A stretch of DNA of 44,021 nucleotides. It comes from Bacteroidia bacterium. GTDB taxonomy: Bacteria > Bacteroidota > Bacteroidia > Flavobacteriales > Flavobacteriaceae. Shown here one piece after another: positions 25,387-33,743 of the stretch; within the stretch, counting starts at the first letter, position 1, and each line of letters begins with the position of its first letter. The stretch spans positions 1-44,021 of the forward strand of contig JAUIKY010000031.1 in the NCBI GenBank assembly GCA_030430535.1, in the 5' to 3' direction. The notes beneath the pieces were generated by a model. That model saw only the letters and a program-made list of their open reading frames with translations. It had not been told where the DNA came from and searched no databases. The position numbers and the translations under genes were made by a program.

Positions 25387-26469
25387 TTACATTTTTTGGT
25401 ATAGAGATTTCAATTTTTCCCTTGTTATGGTTTTTTCCCAGTTTTTACCCAAAGCATTTTCCCAAAGAGGTTTTAAACTTAAGGAGATATTTATCATAAC
25501 ATCAAAATCTTCGTCACTTAAATTAGCACAAATACCTTGCGGTAATTCAATGTTATGTTTGGCTTTCATTTCTTTGAAAAGCTTCACACCTTCTGGGTAA
25601 AATTCTTCTAAATGGTCAAAAACAATACAGTTACCCACACCGTGTTTAGTGCCCAATAAATAGGCTAAACCATAGCTCATGGCGTGTGCCACCCCTACTT
25701 GGGAATAGGCAATACTCATACCGCCGTGCCAAGAGGCCATCATCAATTTTTCTCGCGACTCCACGTCAGTTAAATTATTGTCCAAAAACACTTCCTTACA
25801 AAGCTGATAGGCCATGTCGCCATAACTTTGGCTAAATGTGTTTAAGTAAGAACCACTTAACGATTCTATACAATGAATGTAACAATCCATACCCGTATAA
25901 AACCATTGGCTGTGCTCTACACCTTCTGTGAGGTCGGAATCTAAAATAACTTGATCAAAAGGCGTGTAATCGGAGTTGATTCCCAGCTTTCTGCTTGGCC
26001 CGGTTAAAACCGTGGTTCGAGACACTTCGGCCCCTGTTCCCGAAATGGTAGGAATACCAACATGGTAAATGGCCGGATTTTTAACTAAATCCCAACCTTG
26101 GTAATCTTTTGATTCGCCTTCGTTAGTGAGCATAATGGAAACCGCCTTGGCCAAATCGAGCAAGGTGCCGCCGCCAATACCAATAATACCAGAGGGGCGC
26201 TCTTTCGACATAAGGATAATATCTTCAACCAATTGATCTACCTGTGAGGTTTTTGGTTCTTCTTCTGCGGAAATAAAAATGATTTTATCGTCGTAAGACA
26301 ATGAAATCCTCGATAACAATGATGTGTTGCCCTTAAAAACATCATCAACCAAAAAAATAAACGGCGCATGTATACTTAAACGCTTTGGGGCAATTATTTC
26401 GTTTAATTGGTTGAAACTACCTCTGCCAAAAATAACTCTTGGCACCATTGGAAAGTTTTTATGACTCAT
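25387..26469 (-). CDS. kdnB: Iron-containing alcohol dehydrogenase, KdnB-like (Kdo 8-oxidase)
   Basis: A 360-residue group III metal-dependent alcohol dehydrogenase. GIGGGTLLDLAKAVS (97-111) is the NAD-binding loop; Asp195, His199, His262 and His276 are the expected metal ligands (GMDCYIHC, VAHAMSYGL, KHGVGN). The segments YQGWDLVKNPA, IGIPTISGTGAE-like VGIPTISGTGAEVSR, WFYTGMDCYIHC and LEEFYPEGVKLF match my memory of Shewanella KdnB. That enzyme oxidises C8 of Kdo before transamination to 8-amino-Kdo. It is near kdsB, consistent with this role. No aminotransferase (kdnA) lies in the window. The exact function is an inference. Confidence 0.82.
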   Translation of the reverse strand: MSHKNFPMVPRVIFGRGSFNQLNEIIAPKRLSIHAPFIFLVDDVFKGNTSLLSRISLSYDDKIIFISAEEEPKTSQVDQLVEDIILMSKERPSGIIGIGGGTLLDLAKAVSIMLTNEGESKDYQGWDLVKNPAIYHVGIPTISGTGAEVSRTTVLTGPSRKLGINSDYTPFDQVILDSDLTEGVEHSQWFYTGMDCYIHCIESLSGSYLNTFSQSYGDMAYQLCKEVFLDNNLTDVESREKLMMASWHGGMSIAYSQVGVAHAMSYGLAYLLGTKHGVGNCIVFDHLEEFYPEGVKLFKEMKAKHNIELPQGICANLSDEDFDVMINISLSLKPLWENALGKNWEKTITREKLKSLYQKM

Positions 26470-26500
26470 TTAAGTTAATTTTCTTCTTTTTTGCAAAAAG

Positions 26501-26508
26501 CAAAAGTA
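26501..26508 (-). promoter_or_regulatory. Probable -7 box of the kdnB-like gene
   Basis: On the minus strand TACTTTTG matches TAnnTTTG, 32 bases before the start codon. It suggests kdnB can be transcribed separately from the HAD-kdsB pair. Confidence 0.45.
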
Positions 26509-26536
26509 CTATTATTTTAAATTATGCTCCTTTAAA

Positions 26537-26583
26537 AAAAGCTTTAAATCTATTTTCTTTACGGGAGTTACTGTAAAGCTTTT
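26537..26583 (-). terminator. Possible terminator behind the HAD gene
   Basis: AAAAGCTTTA (26537-26546) and TAAAGCTTTT (26574-26583) are perfect inverted copies with a 27-base loop that has its own GTAAAG/CTTTAC pairing. A T-run follows on the minus strand. The stem overlaps the HAD stop codon. Confidence 0.45.
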
Positions 26584-27286
26584 ATTTCAAAATAGTTAAG
26601 AGTTTTTTTAATGAATTTATAGTTTTATATGATTTGCCGTTTTTTTCTTCTTCGGAAACTTCTTCGTGCGCCCAAGTGGTATGAAAAGGCACATGGATAG
26701 CGTTAGCTTTGATGTTTACCAATGGCAACACATCAGATTTTAAGGAATTGCCCACCATTAAAAATTCCGATGGTTTAATGTCCAAATGATTGAGTAGTTT
26801 CGAATAATTGAGTTCCTTTTTATCGCTCAGCACTTCAATATGATGGAAATATTTGGTCAGTCCCGATTTTTCCAATTTTCGTTCCTGATCTAACAAATCA
26901 CCTTTAGTCGCTAAAATCAACCTGTATTTTTTTGACAGGTTTTCCAGCACCTCTTCTACCCCATCAAGCAATTCAACGGGCTTATTGAGCATATCTTTTC
27001 CGATATTTAAAATGGATTCGATAACGTTGGCCGAAACTTGGTAATTTGACAATTCAAGCGCCGACTCTACCATCGATAGTGTAAATGCCTTAACGCCATA
27101 GCCATACAACCCCAAATTGTCTATTTCCATTTTAAACAACTCTTGGTCTATTTTATTGGGCGTTTCGTATTTGGAAAGTAACTTGGCAAATTCAGCTTCG
27201 GCATCCCTAAAATAGGTTTCATTCACCCAAAGGGTATCGTCGGCATCAAAGCCAATAACTTTTATGTTACTGTAATCTACTTCCAT
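26582..27286 (-). CDS. HAD-family hydrolase
   Basis: A 234-residue haloacid-dehalogenase-type phosphatase. Motif I is [13 protein letters not shown] (nucleophile Asp15 and Asp17), a helical cap follows (about 22-100), motif II is LILATKGD, and motif III/IV is [12 protein letters not shown] and [14 protein letters not shown]. It resembles YjjG/phosphoglycolate-phosphatase-type enzymes rather than KdsC, which is shorter and lacks this cap. The gene's start overlaps the end of kdsB by 10 bases, so it is translated with it. Substrate unknown; a role in Kdo supply is possible by association only. Confidence 0.88.
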   Translation of the reverse strand: MEVDYSNIKVIGFDADDTLWVNETYFRDAEAEFAKLLSKYETPNKIDQELFKMEIDNLGLYGYGVKAFTLSMVESALELSNYQVSANVIESILNIGKDMLNKPVELLDGVEEVLENLSKKYRLILATKGDLLDQERKLEKSGLTKYFHHIEVLSDKKELNYSKLLNHLDIKPSEFLMVGNSLKSDVLPLVNIKANAIHVPFHTTWAHEEVSEEEKNGKSYKTINSLKKLLTILK

Positions 27287-28005
27287 ATTTTCTTGGCACG
27301 CTCTAAATCTTCGGGCGTATCGATTTCAATGCCTTCACTTTGAGTCACAATCATTTTAATACGTTTACCGTACTCCAAATAACGTAATTGCTCCAGTTTT
27401 TCTGAAGCTTCCAAGGGCAGCATGGGCAGGTTATAGAAATCTAAAATCGCTTGTTTTCTAAAAGCATAAACCCCTTTGTGTTTATAATATTTGGCGCCTA
27501 CATTTTTAGCACGCGCATACGGAATGGGGCTTCTTGAAAAATATAGTGCAAAGTTATAACGGTCTATAATGACTTTAACGGTATTGGGGTTTTGTATTTC
27601 ATCTTCATCGGTGATTTCAACCATTAAAGAGGCCAAATCCACTTCTTTTTTTGTGTCGTTTTTAAACACCTCAATGAGCTTTACAAGGGATTCGCGATCG
27701 GTAAAAGGCTCATCGCCTTGTACATTGATTACCACATCAATATCCATAAACTCCACGGCTTCTGCTATTCGGTCGCTTCCACATTCGTGTTCCTTTTTGC
27801 TCATTATCGCCTTACCGCCGTTGCTTACTATTTCATTAAAAATAATGTCGCTATCAGTAACAACAAACACATCATCAAACAAATTGGTGGCCACTGCCGC
27901 TTCGTATGTGCGACGTATTACTGGCTTTCCGCCAAGATCCTGCATCAGTTTTCCAGGAAAACGTGTAGCACTGTAGCGCGCAGGTATCATTGAAATTATC
28001 TTCAT
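27277..28005 (-). CDS. kdsB: 3-deoxy-manno-octulosonate cytidylyltransferase
   Basis: A 242-residue CMP-Kdo synthetase, which activates Kdo (or 8-amino-Kdo in some bacteria) for lipopolysaccharide inner-core assembly. Motifs are [19 protein letters not shown]-type start ([20 protein letters not shown]), [37 protein letters not shown] with the Mg-binding Asp, [46 protein letters not shown] and [12 protein letters not shown]. Length matches the family (about 245-255). It leads a cluster with the HAD hydrolase and the KdnB-like gene. Confidence 0.96.
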   Translation of the reverse strand: MKIISMIPARYSATRFPGKLMQDLGGKPVIRRTYEAAVATNLFDDVFVVTDSDIIFNEIVSNGGKAIMSKKEHECGSDRIAEAVEFMDIDVVINVQGDEPFTDRESLVKLIEVFKNDTKKEVDLASLMVEITDEDEIQNPNTVKVIIDRYNFALYFSRSPIPYARAKNVGAKYYKHKGVYAFRKQAILDFYNLPMLPLEASEKLEQLRYLEYGKRIKMIVTQSEGIEIDTPEDLERAKKIWK

Positions 28006-28121
28006 CTTAAAATGCTCATTTTCTTTTCACTGAAATATTTCTGAGGGTGTTTGGTCATGAAAACGCAGTAACATTAAAATTAAATTTCAGTGTTTTTAAG
28101 TCGTCAAATGTACTACAAATA

Positions 28122-28712
28122 TCAAAGGTTTTTGGTATTGGGCGACCTAAACTTTTTATACAGTTTGAAAATTACAAATAATATAAAAACCACCAAAATA
28201 GCGGCCAAAACAGGCAGGAAAATGGAAATCAGAGACATGACCACTGAAGTGCCCGTTTCTAAGGCAGACACAATAGGGTTACCCAGTCCGCCGGTAGTAG
28301 CAGTTGAAGCCAAACGGGTTGTGGTTGATGTGCCTGCTACCGTGGCTGCGGTGCCTCCACCAGCTATAATAGCCAGCGACCAAGTAATAACCGGACTTAA
28401 ATCGGCCACCGTTGAAAGCATTATGGCGGTACCTGCCAATGCTGCCAAAGGCACAGTAATACTATCGAGCAGATTGTCGATATACGGAATAAAATAAGCG
28501 AAGACTTCAACTAAAGTCGCCACGCCCAAAGTGATTAATGTGGCCGTACTTCCAATCCATTGCCAAGATTCGTTGAGTTGCCAAACATCAAAATACGAGG
28601 CTAAACTTAAAGCGAATAAAGGCAGGAATACCCGAAAGCCTACTGAAGCTGACAGGCCAATACCTAGACATATACTGATTATGGTTTCAACAGACATACT
28701 ATATAATGACAA
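28122..28712 (-). CDS. DUF4126 membrane protein
   Basis: A 196-residue integral membrane protein with about five hydrophobic helices. It contains IISICLGIGLSASVGFRVFL and LPLFALSLASYFDVWQL near the N-terminus, then VEVFAYFIPYIDNLLDSI and a Gly/Ala/Thr-rich segment AIIAGGGTAATVAGTSTTTR-type (here LAIIAGGGTAATVAG). The final helix is followed by a basic tail (KLYKKFRSPNTKNL). This is the DUF4126 pattern; function is not known to me. It lies 39 bases behind the RecD-like helicase gene and is probably co-transcribed. Confidence 0.85.
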   Translation of the reverse strand: MSLYSMSVETIISICLGIGLSASVGFRVFLPLFALSLASYFDVWQLNESWQWIGSTATLITLGVATLVEVFAYFIPYIDNLLDSITVPLAALAGTAIMLSTVADLSPVITWSLAIIAGGGTAATVAGTSTTTRLASTATTGGLGNPIVSALETGTSVVMSLISIFLPVLAAILVVFILFVIFKLYKKFRSPNTKNL

Positions 28713-28751
28713 TACATGTTACTTGAAGTTTCAAAAATGAAAATTTGGTTA

Positions 28752-30185
28752 TTACAAAAACTGTTCTTCAAAAAACTCGTCTTTAAAACCAATAAGATAC
28801 AACTTTTCTTTGGCACGGGTAACAGCCGTGTAGAGCCAACGCAAATATTCCTTGTCAATGCCATTGGGCAAATACGGTTGCTCTACAAAAACGGTTTGCC
28901 ACTGTCCGCCCTGCGACTTATGGCAGGTTATGGCATACGAGAATTTAACCTGAAGTGCATTAAAATGTTTGCTGGCTTTTACCTTTAAAAACTTTTTGTA
29001 CTTACTGGTTTCGTTTTCAAAATCCTTCATCACTTCTTCATACAATCTATTGGAATCATTATAAGAAAGTGATGGGGTTTCGGCGTTTATAGTATCCAAA
29101 AGCAAAACCGTTTCGAAAGGACGCATACGTGGGTAATCGACCATTCTCACTTTAACTTCAGCAAAACGGAAACCGTAGAGCTCTTCAATTTTAAAAATTT
29201 CCAAAACCTCAATAATATCGCCATTGGCAATAAAACCGGCTTCGGTTGTGGGTTTTATCCAGAAATAATTGTTTTTAACAACCATGAGGTAATCGCCCGG
29301 TGTCAATTCATTTTCGTTAAATAAAATCCGACTCCTAATTTGTTGATTGTACAGATTGGCCCGTTTGTTACTCCGCACCACAATGGCGGTTTCTTCCATG
29401 CCATTTTCACTGTAGGCTTCATTAATGGCATCCATAATTTCGTAGCCGTCCACCAACCGTACAATATCTTTATAAGGCGCCAAGTCGAATTTAAAACTAT
29501 CGGAAAACTCATTTAAAAGCAATTCGCGCAAAACGGTAGCATTGGCCAAAATACCCGAATCCTGCTCTTGGCGCACTACTTCGTCGAGTTCCATTTTGGT
29601 GACCTCTTTATTATAATTGAGCCCGAGGGTGTCTTCATTCAAAGCGGGGCTCAAATCCAATTTTACTGGAGGCAACTGTGCGGTATCGCCAATTAAAAGT
29701 AATTTGCATTGGTGGCCCGAATACACGTATTGCATTAAATCGTCCAGCAGAGAGCCATTTTCAAACAATTTCGATTCGCCGGGCGTATCGGGAATCATTG
29801 AGGCTTCATCAACAATAAAAATGGTGTTTTTATGCTTGTTGGGTTGCAATACAAATTTTACACCGCCGCCCCTTTCTTTCCTCGGAAAATATATTTTTTT
29901 ATGAATGGTAAAGGCTTCCTTCCCCGAATAATTAGAGATCACTTTGGCCGCCCTGCCCGTTGGAGCCATTAAAACTGCGTTTTTTTTAGCCTTCCACAAA
30001 TTACTCACTATCGAGCCCACAATGGTTGTTTTCCCAGTACCGGCATAGCCCTTTAATACATAAAGCGCATTGGGGCGTTTGGTAAAAATAAATTCTGCCA
30101 ATTGCTGCAATACAATGTTTTGTTTTAGGGTGGGTTGAAACGGAAACTGCTGTTTTAAAAGTGAATAGAACTCGGGCGCTGTCAT
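28752..30185 (-). CDS. RecD-like ATP-dependent DNA helicase
   Basis: A 477-residue superfamily 1B helicase of the RecD2/AAA_30 type without the N-terminal RecD extensions. Walker A is GYAGTGKTT (46-54) and Walker B FIVDEASMIPD (about 123-133). LLLIGDTAQLPPV is motif III, IVVRSNKRANLYNQQIR motif IV, and YAITCHKSQGGQW with LYTAVTRAKEKLYLIG form motifs V-VI in the UvrD_C_2 region. It probably unwinds DNA 5' to 3' in repair. It is divergent from the membrane protein gene at 30318. Confidence 0.93.
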   Translation of the reverse strand: MTAPEFYSLLKQQFPFQPTLKQNIVLQQLAEFIFTKRPNALYVLKGYAGTGKTTIVGSIVSNLWKAKKNAVLMAPTGRAAKVISNYSGKEAFTIHKKIYFPRKERGGGVKFVLQPNKHKNTIFIVDEASMIPDTPGESKLFENGSLLDDLMQYVYSGHQCKLLLIGDTAQLPPVKLDLSPALNEDTLGLNYNKEVTKMELDEVVRQEQDSGILANATVLRELLLNEFSDSFKFDLAPYKDIVRLVDGYEIMDAINEAYSENGMEETAIVVRSNKRANLYNQQIRSRILFNENELTPGDYLMVVKNNYFWIKPTTEAGFIANGDIIEVLEIFKIEELYGFRFAEVKVRMVDYPRMRPFETVLLLDTINAETPSLSYNDSNRLYEEVMKDFENETSKYKKFLKVKASKHFNALQVKFSYAITCHKSQGGQWQTVFVEQPYLPNGIDKEYLRWLYTAVTRAKEKLYLIGFKDEFFEEQFL

Positions 30186-30241
30186 TTAAAGGTTTTCGGA
30201 GTTTATAATTTATTCAAATATAAAAATGATTTTACCGAACA

Positions 30242-30275
30242 TTGTTTTTACGATTAAAAAAAAATTGTAGATTTG
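30242..30275 (+). promoter_or_regulatory. Promoter of the 30318 gene cluster
   Basis: TTG (30242-30244) and TAGATTTG (30268-30275), spaced by 23 bases, fit the flavobacterial promoter. It should drive the membrane protein, DUF3822 and rsmD genes. Confidence 0.5.
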
Positions 30276-30317
30276 CTAAATACCGTTAATAAACTTTATT
30301 TAATTAAATAACAAACT

Positions 30318-31055
30318 ATGTTAAATTTTATTCTGATTGCTGTTGCAGTAATTTTAGTTACAATTGGCTTGGTCAAGCTCGTTGACAAATTTATACCTAC
30401 CAAATTTAAACCCATTTTAAACATACTACTTTGGATTCTTATCGCTTTCTTGGGATACAAAACGTATATGTCTATTTATGAGCCCATTCAATTTAACAAA
30501 GTAAAAAACAAGCGTTATAAAGTAGTTATTGAAAGTTTAAAAGATATTAGAGACTCACAATTAGCGCACAAACAAGTTACTGGAAAATTTGCCAAAAATT
30601 TTGACGATTTAATTAAGTTTGTTGATACTGCAGAATTTACCATTACACAACGACGCGACTCCAGTATTATCGATCAAGAAATGACCAAGCGTTACGGCGT
30701 AGATACTTTTAAAGATATTGTTATCATTGACACTCTAGGTTATGTTTCTGTAAAAGATTCTTTATTTAAAAATTCTAATCGCTACAAAAACATGATGAAT
30801 GTTCCTGTTGGAGAACCTGGTGCCAAATTTAAAATGGAGGCTGGACATATTGAGCAAAACAAACTTTTTATTCCGGTGTTTGAAGCTTCTGTAAAGAAAG
30901 ACGTTATTCTTTTCGATCAGGACAGAGACCTTCGAGTACAAGAAAACCAAGTGGTATCGGTTGATGGTGTTAACGGCGATGCCTTAAAAGTAGGCTCGAT
31001 GAATGAAGTTAACACATCTGGAAACTGGCCAAAAACCTATGGTGCCAACGAATAA
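30318..31055 (+). CDS. Conserved membrane protein upstream of DUF3822
   Basis: A 245-residue protein with two N-terminal membrane helices (about 1-18 and 32-54, with LNILLWILIAFLGYKTYM). A soluble domain with no motif I recognise follows: KRYKVVIESLKDIRDSQLAHKQ, FAKNFDDLIKFVDT and ITQRRDSSIIDQEM, ending in FIPVFEASVKKDVILFDQD. Topology suggests most of the protein is periplasmic. I recall the gene order membrane protein, DUF3822, rsmD from other Flavobacteriaceae. Its end overlaps the start of the DUF3822 gene. Function unknown. Confidence 0.8.
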   Translation: MLNFILIAVAVILVTIGLVKLVDKFIPTKFKPILNILLWILIAFLGYKTYMSIYEPIQFNKVKNKRYKVVIESLKDIRDSQLAHKQVTGKFAKNFDDLIKFVDTAEFTITQRRDSSIIDQEMTKRYGVDTFKDIVIIDTLGYVSVKDSLFKNSNRYKNMMNVPVGEPGAKFKMEAGHIEQNKLFIPVFEASVKKDVILFDQDRDLRVQENQVVSVDGVNGDALKVGSMNEVNTSGNWPKTYGANE

Positions 31056-31866
31056 AAATACAACCCAAAACAACATATTAGAACTGTCCATTCAAATAAG
31101 CTTGAGTGGACTTTCTTTTTGTATATTAAACCGAAATACCCAAACGGTAAGCTATTTAAAAACGGTCGATTTTGGCAAACAGCTTATTCCCTTTGAAGCC
31201 CTCGACCAACTAAAAAACTTTTTCGACACCGAAAGTGCCTTACAGCAAGATTTTAAAGAAGTTCGGGTGATTCACGATAATAATCTATCGACTTTAGTGC
31301 CACAATCTTTGTTTAATGAAGACCATTTGGCTGATTACCTAAAGTTTAATTCAAAGATTTTAAAATCCGATTTCATCACGTTCGATTCCATTGAAATCAA
31401 TCGTAGTGAAAACGTTTACGTGCCCTACATCAACATCAACAATTATATTTACGACAAGTTTGGCGATTTTACGTTTAAACACGTTTCTACAGTTTTGATT
31501 GAAGAAATTCTAAAAACCGAGAAAAACTTAGAGACCACCAAAGCCTATGTAAATGTTAGTAACGACCATTTTGAAATCCTAATTGTAAAAAACGGAAAAC
31601 TATTACTTTACAATTCGTTTGCATACAAAACCAAGGAAGACTTTATTTATTACATTTTGTTCTGCCTAGAGCAATTACAGTTAAGCCCCGAAACCACAAA
31701 CCTGATTTTTTTGGGCGATATTGATGCCAACGACGATCTTTATGTTATCGCATACAAGTACATTAGGCTCGTATTTTTGGGCAAACGCGAAGACAGTTAC
31801 AAATACGATTTTAACGCCCAACCCGTAAACGAACACAGTAATTACACCATTATAAAAAGCTTTTAA
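31039..31866 (+). CDS. DUF3822 family protein
   Basis: A protein of about 275 residues that fits DUF3822, a Bacteroidota family of unknown function with an actin/ASKHA-like feel. Visible segments are LELSIQISLSGLSFCILNR, FGKQLIPFEALDQLKNFF, FNEDHLADYLKFNSKIL, YVPYININNYIYDKFGDF, LLLYNSFAYKTKEDFIYYIL and LIFLGDID. I chose ATG 31039 (MVPTNKN), which overlaps the upstream gene by 17 bases; ATG 31003 in the same frame would overlap by 53. The stop shares bases with the rsmD start (TAATG). Confidence 0.82.
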   Translation: MVPTNKNTTQNNILELSIQISLSGLSFCILNRNTQTVSYLKTVDFGKQLIPFEALDQLKNFFDTESALQQDFKEVRVIHDNNLSTLVPQSLFNEDHLADYLKFNSKILKSDFITFDSIEINRSENVYVPYININNYIYDKFGDFTFKHVSTVLIEEILKTEKNLETTKAYVNVSNDHFEILIVKNGKLLLYNSFAYKTKEDFIYYILFCLEQLQLSPETTNLIFLGDIDANDDLYVIAYKYIRLVFLGKREDSYKYDFNAQPVNEHSNYTIIKSF

Positions 31867-32411
31867 TGCGCATTATTTCAGGATTATACAAAAGCAGAAA
31901 AATAGTTGCTCCCAAAAACTTACCCGTTAGGCCCACCACCGATATGGCCAAGGAATCGTTGTTCAATATTTTGAACAATTTGTACTATTTTGATGAAGTT
32001 TCCGTACTCGACCTCTTTGCCGGAACAGGAAATATTAGTTACGAATTCGCCTCACGCGGAACACAGCAAATCACTTGTGTGGACCAACATTTTGGTTGTA
32101 TTAAATTTATAAATGAAACGGCCGAAAAGTTTGAAATGCCCATTGAAACCATTAAGGCCAATGTGTTTAAATTTTTGGAAAAGGCCAACTTTAAAGTGAA
32201 TATTGTTTTTGCCGACCCACCTTATGATTTTACGGATGAAGACTTTGCTAAAATTCCGCAGTTGGTATTTCAAAATGACTTTTTGTTGGAAGATGGCATT
32301 TTGGTAGTCGAGCACTCTAAACATACCAACCTTTCGGAAGTTGAGCGTTTCAGCTATTCTAAAAGTTACGGCGGTAGTGTATTTAGCTTTTTTGAAAAAA
32401 ACGAAGCCTAG
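31866..32411 (+). CDS. rsmD: 16S rRNA (guanine966-N2)-methyltransferase
   Basis: A 181-residue SAM-dependent methyltransferase of the RsmD family, acting on 16S rRNA G966. It starts MRIISGLYKSRKIVAPKNLP with VRPTTDMAKESLFNIL, has motif I VLDLFAGTGNISYEFASRG, an acidic residue in TCVDQHFGC, and the N6/N2-type catalytic motif FADPPYDF. Length matches (about 180-200). Its ATG overlaps the upstream DUF3822 stop, so translation is coupled. Confidence 0.95.
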   Translation: MRIISGLYKSRKIVAPKNLPVRPTTDMAKESLFNILNNLYYFDEVSVLDLFAGTGNISYEFASRGTQQITCVDQHFGCIKFINETAEKFEMPIETIKANVFKFLEKANFKVNIVFADPPYDFTDEDFAKIPQLVFQNDFLLEDGILVVEHSKHTNLSEVERFSYSKSYGGSVFSFFEKNEA

Positions 32412-32564
32412 TTCTAATTAATATCTTTTTTTTCAGTACTTTAGGTGTCTCCTTAAGAGTCCCAGACTCTATGCAACGCTAACTTTCTTTCAAAAAGGGA
32501 ACATTTCTTTTCTTGAACTTATTTATGGTTTGTATTGAATACTAACATTAAAACCATAAATAAC

Positions 32565-33083
32565 ATGAAAAAACTTCTTTTACTAAACTTGGCAATTATT
32601 GCTTTTGTTGCTTGCCAAGACAAACCGCAACGTTATTTTGAAGAATCGGCTGAAATCGAAACCGTAAAAGCAGGCATCAAGGCTTATGAAAACCAAGATT
32701 GGGAAGCATGGAAATCGCATTTTGCCGATAGCGCCAAAATTTTCCACAACACGAACAAACCTGCTTCACCATCTGAAATGATAGAAAGTATGCAGCAAAT
32801 GCTATCCCATTTTTCGTCGTACGGATTTTCAAAAGAAGGCGGTATCCACGAAATGGTTATTGACAAAGACGGAAAAACTTGGGTGAATTATTGGGGCAAT
32901 TGGGGCGGAAAAGCCAATGTTACCGGAAAACGATTGATGGTGCCCGTTCATTTAACCCTTGAGTTTGTTGATGGTAAAATTGTTCAGGAATACGCCTATT
33001 ACGATACGGCAGGCATCGCCAAAACCATTCAGGAAATTGAAGCTGCCCAAATGGCTACCGATACTATTTCAACAAAAAACTGA
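32565..33083 (+). CDS. NTF2/SnoaL-like lipoprotein
   Basis: A protein of about 172 residues, with a lipoprotein signal MKKLLLLNLAIIAFVAC (lipobox FVAC) and a SnoaL/NTF2-type domain. The domain contains VKAGIKAYENQDWEAWKSHF, FADSAKIFHN, EMVIDKDGKTWVNYWGNWGG and VPVHLTLEFVDGKIVQEYAYYDTAGI. I start it at the ATG at 32565, because the signal peptide begins there; an upstream in-frame TTG at 32535 would add ten polar residues before it. Ligand or activity unknown. It converges on rnpB, with which it shares a terminator. Confidence 0.82.
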   Translation: MKKLLLLNLAIIAFVACQDKPQRYFEESAEIETVKAGIKAYENQDWEAWKSHFADSAKIFHNTNKPASPSEMIESMQQMLSHFSSYGFSKEGGIHEMVIDKDGKTWVNYWGNWGGKANVTGKRLMVPVHLTLEFVDGKIVQEYAYYDTAGIAKTIQEIEAAQMATDTISTKN

Positions 33084-33172
33084 TTATCATCGTACAATCA
33101 GTCTGCAACTAAAACAAGTTAAACTATTCATCAAAATAAATCTACCAATATTAAAACCAACTTACTTAACAA

Positions 33173-33201
33173 AACCCCTCCTTAAAATTTAAGAAGGGGT
33201 T
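33173..33201. terminator. Bidirectional terminator for rnpB and the lipoprotein gene
   Basis: AACCCCTCCTTAAA (33173-33186) and TTTAAGAAGGGGTT (33188-33201) form a 14-bp stem with a single C/A mismatch. It lies just beyond the 3' end of rnpB on the minus strand and behind the plus-strand gene ending at 33083. Confidence 0.8.
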
Positions 33202-33210
33202 GTTTATTTA

Positions 33211-33540
33211 AGCAAATCTATAAGCCGAATTCTGTACGCTCCAAACTAAAAATAAATCCAGAACGCCCCTATCATTTATCTGAATGCACTGTTACCAGTA
33301 CACTTTAGCTGCCTACCCTCCAGCATCAAACGTGCCGCCTTTAAGCGCTGGTTTACATGGCATTGCACCACATAGAGTTTACCTGATTTCACTACAGCAC
33401 TACCTGTACATTCTTTCTGTTGCACTTTTCCTGACCTCTCGGCCGGTGGCCATTAACCACTATGTTGCACTACGGTGTTCGGACTTTCCTCCCTTGTGCT
33501 GAAACAAGTTCAGCATTCGAGCGATAAGGCGATTTACTTG
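33211..33540 (-). ncRNA. rnpB: RNase P RNA (class A)
   Basis: The minus strand contains the conserved blocks of bacterial RNase P RNA in order: GAGGAAAGTCCGAACACC near the 5' end (about 33476-33493), GGCCACCGGCCGAGAGG, the ACAG and GTAAAC elements, and ACAGAATTCGGCTTATAG near the 3' end (about 33217-33234). AAGTAAATC at the 5' end pairs with GATTTGCTT at the 3' end to form P1. RNase P matures the 5' ends of tRNAs. A hairpin TGCTGAA/TTCAGCA (33497-33515) is the probable P3. Ends are placed from P1 and the promoter and are accurate to a few bases. Confidence 0.95.
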
Positions 33541-33543
33541 TTG

Positions 33544-33551
33544 CAAAAATA
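33544..33551 (-). promoter_or_regulatory. -7 box of rnpB
   Basis: On the minus strand TATTTTTG matches TAnnTTTG and ends about 4 bases before the start of P1, the expected distance to the transcription start. Confidence 0.55.
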
Positions 33552-33720
33552 CAATTGAAAATATTTAAAAGCTAAGTTTTGTTGGGAAAGAATTGAACTT
33601 TGATTGTCAATACTTATTCCTGAATTGTTGTTGATAACTACTAGCAAATTCTACATTCTGTATTTTCAATTATAAATGGAATGATTAACTTTGTTTCGGT
33701 TATCAAGGCATCAAAAAAGA

Positions 33721-33739
33721 TGCTGAACTAAATTCAGCA
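33721..33739 (+). promoter_or_regulatory. Hairpin at the dnaX translation start
   Basis: TGCTGAA (33721-33727) and TTCAGCA (33733-33739) form a 7-bp stem with loop CTAAA, 4 bases before the TTG start of dnaX. It covers the ribosome-binding region. Its first codons form an in-frame mini-frame ATG CTG AAC TAA (33720-33731). The stem is identical to that of the hairpin inside rnpB at 33497-33515. Confidence 0.55.
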
Positions 33740-33743
33740 AGAT

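Noticed and set aside
26582-27286. HAD hydrolase as KdsC (Kdo-8-phosphate phosphatase)
   Set aside because: It is longer than KdsC, has a helical cap and lacks the FDVDGVLTDG-type motif I.
33284-33502. Plus-strand open frame inside rnpB
   Set aside because: The region carries all conserved blocks of RNase P RNA on the opposite strand; the frame is accidental.
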